A stretch of DNA of 5,196 nucleotides from an uncultured Christensenellaceae bacterium (GTDB lineage: Bacteria; Bacillota; Clostridia; Christensenellales; UBA1242), in the NCBI GenBank assembly GCA_949902685.1, contig CATLDS010000051.1, forward strand, positions 1-5,196, written 5' to 3'. Shown here piece by piece: positions 5,173-5,196 of this stretch. The stretch's first letter is position 1. Each line of letters opens with the position of its first letter. The translations under genes were made by a program, and so were the position numbers. The notes under the pieces are model-generated. The model worked only from the letters and a program-made list of their open reading frames with translations, was not told where the DNA came from and did no database searches.

Positions 5173-5196
5173 CTATTCCTTCGTCAGTTTATCTAT
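5173..5196 (-). CDS. Possible C-terminal end of a convergent gene at the right edge
   Basis: The last 24 bases on the minus strand read IDKLTKE followed by TAG at 5175-5173, two bases beyond the glycosyltransferase stop. A charged tail ending this way is plausible for a tail-to-tail neighbour, and no terminator lies between. Seven codons are far too few to identify anything, and the reading could be chance. Confidence 0.2.
   Translation of the reverse strand: MDKLTKE

Overview
The window comes from a low-G+C bacterium with Gram-positive-style signals. Promoters are close to the sigma-70/sigma-A consensus, terminators are A-tract/stem/T-tract hairpins, and a lipoprotein has a clear lipobox. 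Trp is encoded by TGG and no frame needs UGA to be read as sense, so the standard code fits. A Firmicutes/Mollicutes-related host, for example of the gut RF39/Erysipelotrichia type, seems most likely to me. A Patescibacteria-type host cannot be excluded; no taxonomic marker here settles it.

Layout from left to right: (1) the N-terminal 254 codons of a secreted lipoprotein on the minus strand, with an Ig-like (BIG2-type) domain followed by a beta-rich, fibronectin-III-like segment; (2) a 322-nt divergent, very AT-rich intergenic region holding a promoter for each flanking gene and a palindrome flanked by 9-bp direct repeats; (3) cysS, cysteinyl-tRNA synthetase, complete and apparently active, with a strong promoter, a leader of only about a dozen bases and a terminator hairpin overlapping its stop codon; (4) directly behind that terminator on the minus strand, the decayed C-terminal end of an RBBP9/YdeN-type alpha/beta hydrolase; (5) an unrecognised 154-residue helical protein whose start codon lies inside a 16-bp perfect palindrome; (6) a second shared terminator; (7) on the minus strand, a 235-residue protein that I read as a strongly diverged, probably inactive relative of zinc-containing protein-ADP-ribose hydrolases (macro domain); (8) divergently from it, a 359-residue family-2 glycosyltransferase with C-terminal TPR-like repeats; (9) at the right edge, possibly the last few codons of a convergent gene.

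The genes do not form one operon; each appears to have its own signals, and strands alternate. cysS is housekeeping. The segment from about 2490 to 4014 looks like an accessory insert: it is markedly more AT-rich than cysS and the glycosyltransferase, and holds a gene remnant, an orphan and a degenerate enzyme. The most interesting points are the decayed macro domain with a promoter placed for a leaderless mRNA, and the palindrome over the start of the orphan gene. I found no complete new defence or mobile system, CRISPR array, tRNA or rRNA.
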